NCBI RefSeq assembly: GCF_030816715.1
Contig: NZ_JAUSYH010000001.1
Span: 6,634,001 to 6,698,000 of the forward strand
DNA length: 64,000 bases
Direction: 5' to 3'
From: Streptomyces achromogenes
GTDB taxonomy: Bacteria > Actinomycetota > Actinomycetes > Streptomycetales > Streptomycetaceae
Part shown: positions 63,682-64,000 of the stretch, in pieces
Layout: every line of letters begins with the position of its first letter
Position numbering within the stretch: position 1 is the first letter of the stretch
Made by a program: the position numbers and the translations under genes
Notes under the pieces: generated by a model
The model's input: the letters and a program-made list of their open reading frames with translations, nothing else
Database searches by the model: none
What the model was told of the DNA's origin: nothing

Positions 63682-64000
63682 TCAGCAGCGGAAGACCTGA
63701 AGCGCCGCCGGAGAGTGGGTCGTCGAGGGTCTCGACGTGCGGTGCCGGAGGTCGCCGGTCGGGGCCGGCCGGTGCGCGGCCGCGGGGTCCGTCGCCAGTG
63801 ACGCGCGCTCGGGCTCGTGGGGAGCCGAGGCGGCGCAGACGGTGCCGCGGTGGCGGTCGCGGGTGCGACGGGGGTCGGTGGGACCGACCGGGAGCCCGCA
63901 GTCGCGCACGGTGACCTTCTCGTGGCGCGGCGTCTTGGCGGAGAGGGTGGTTCCGGGCTGGGCTCTGGCCTCGGCGTGACGCGCCGTGTGCGCGGTTGCG
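63682..64000 (-). CDS. Possible gene fragment at the right edge, product unknown
   Basis: One minus-strand frame stays open from the window edge to a stop at 63682 and has strongly GC-rich third codon positions, as real streptomycete genes do. The sequence (for example KVTVRDCGLPVGPTDPRRTR, PALQ-like end VFRC) shows no domain I recognise. It may be the C-terminal part of a gene starting beyond 64000 or start at the GTG at 63909. It could equally be non-coding GC-rich sequence. Confidence 0.25.
   Translation of the reverse strand, partial: ATAHTARHAEARAQPGTTLSAKTPRHEKVTVRDCGLPVGPTDPRRTRDRHRGTVCAASAPHEPERASLATDPAAAHRPAPTGDLRHRTSRPSTTHSPAALQVFRC

Noticed and set aside
63737..63979. Plus-strand 80-codon frame at the right edge
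   Set aside because: The opposite strand has better third-position GC bias, and no start signal or motif is visible.

Overview
The window is typical Streptomyces chromosome: very high GC, strong GC bias at third codon positions, frequent GTG starts, GTGA/ATGA stop-start overlaps, and gene content and order that I recognise from memory as matching the S. coelicolor region around SCO5998-SCO6050 (aconitase, rok7B7-xylFGH, dxs, fadAB, hemE, hemY-hemQ). That correspondence was not checked by search. I saw no tRNA, rRNA, CRISPR array, insertion sequence, prophage or secondary-metabolite cluster.

Left part (1-22.3 kb). A left-truncated XRE-MurA fusion gene and aconitase (acnA) carry near-identical 16-bp palindromes in their promoters. 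A hemicellulose and cellulose block follows. It has a CebR-controlled AA10 lytic polysaccharide monooxygenase, a CE7 acetyl xylan esterase, and a five-gene operon (two permeases, binding lipoprotein, GH39 beta-xylosidase, DUF624 protein) that runs into a decayed GH42 beta-galactosidase. Next come a GH67 alpha-glucuronidase, a small secreted protein, the ROK regulator rok7B7 and the xylose importer xylFGH. The enzymes without signal peptides (CE7, GH39, GH67) suggest that acetylated (methyl)glucuronoxylo-oligosaccharides are imported intact and debranched inside the cell, while XylFGH takes up free xylose. Neither CUT1-type importer in the window has its own ATPase, so a shared MsiK-type ATPase encoded elsewhere is inferred.

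Middle (22.3-39.5 kb). dxs, an amino-acid permease, a NYN/PIN-like protein, two poorly characterised proteins, the fadA-fadB beta-oxidation pair, then a LacI regulator plus GH2 beta-mannosidase divergent from a three-gene sugar importer. The mannosidase/importer promoter region shares an exact 13-bp operator-like word with the xylan operon promoter.

Right part (39.5-64 kb). Ribonuclease D, an atypical LuxR-type response regulator, a DUF3000 protein, and the heme genes hemE, hemY and hemQ (coproporphyrin-dependent pathway) interleaved with rhomboid, CoA-disulfide-reductase-like and DUF4349 genes. Then come a secreted tripeptidyl aminopeptidase, a DUF4142 protein, a DUF692 (MNIO-type) enzyme with an SCO6045-like C-terminal domain, a Pth2-like protein, a small ABC pair, a polysaccharide deacetylase, a PhoX-like phosphatase, a slipin, and a coupled beta-carbonic anhydrase/SulP operon.

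Two otherwise conserved genes, xylG and fadB, each carry a single-base insertion. This may be real mutation or sequence error. At least eight genes show the same leaderless-promoter geometry, a TAnnnT-like box 6-7 nt before the start codon. The nearest thing to an under-described system is the DUF692 fusion protein; no precursor peptide was found beside it.
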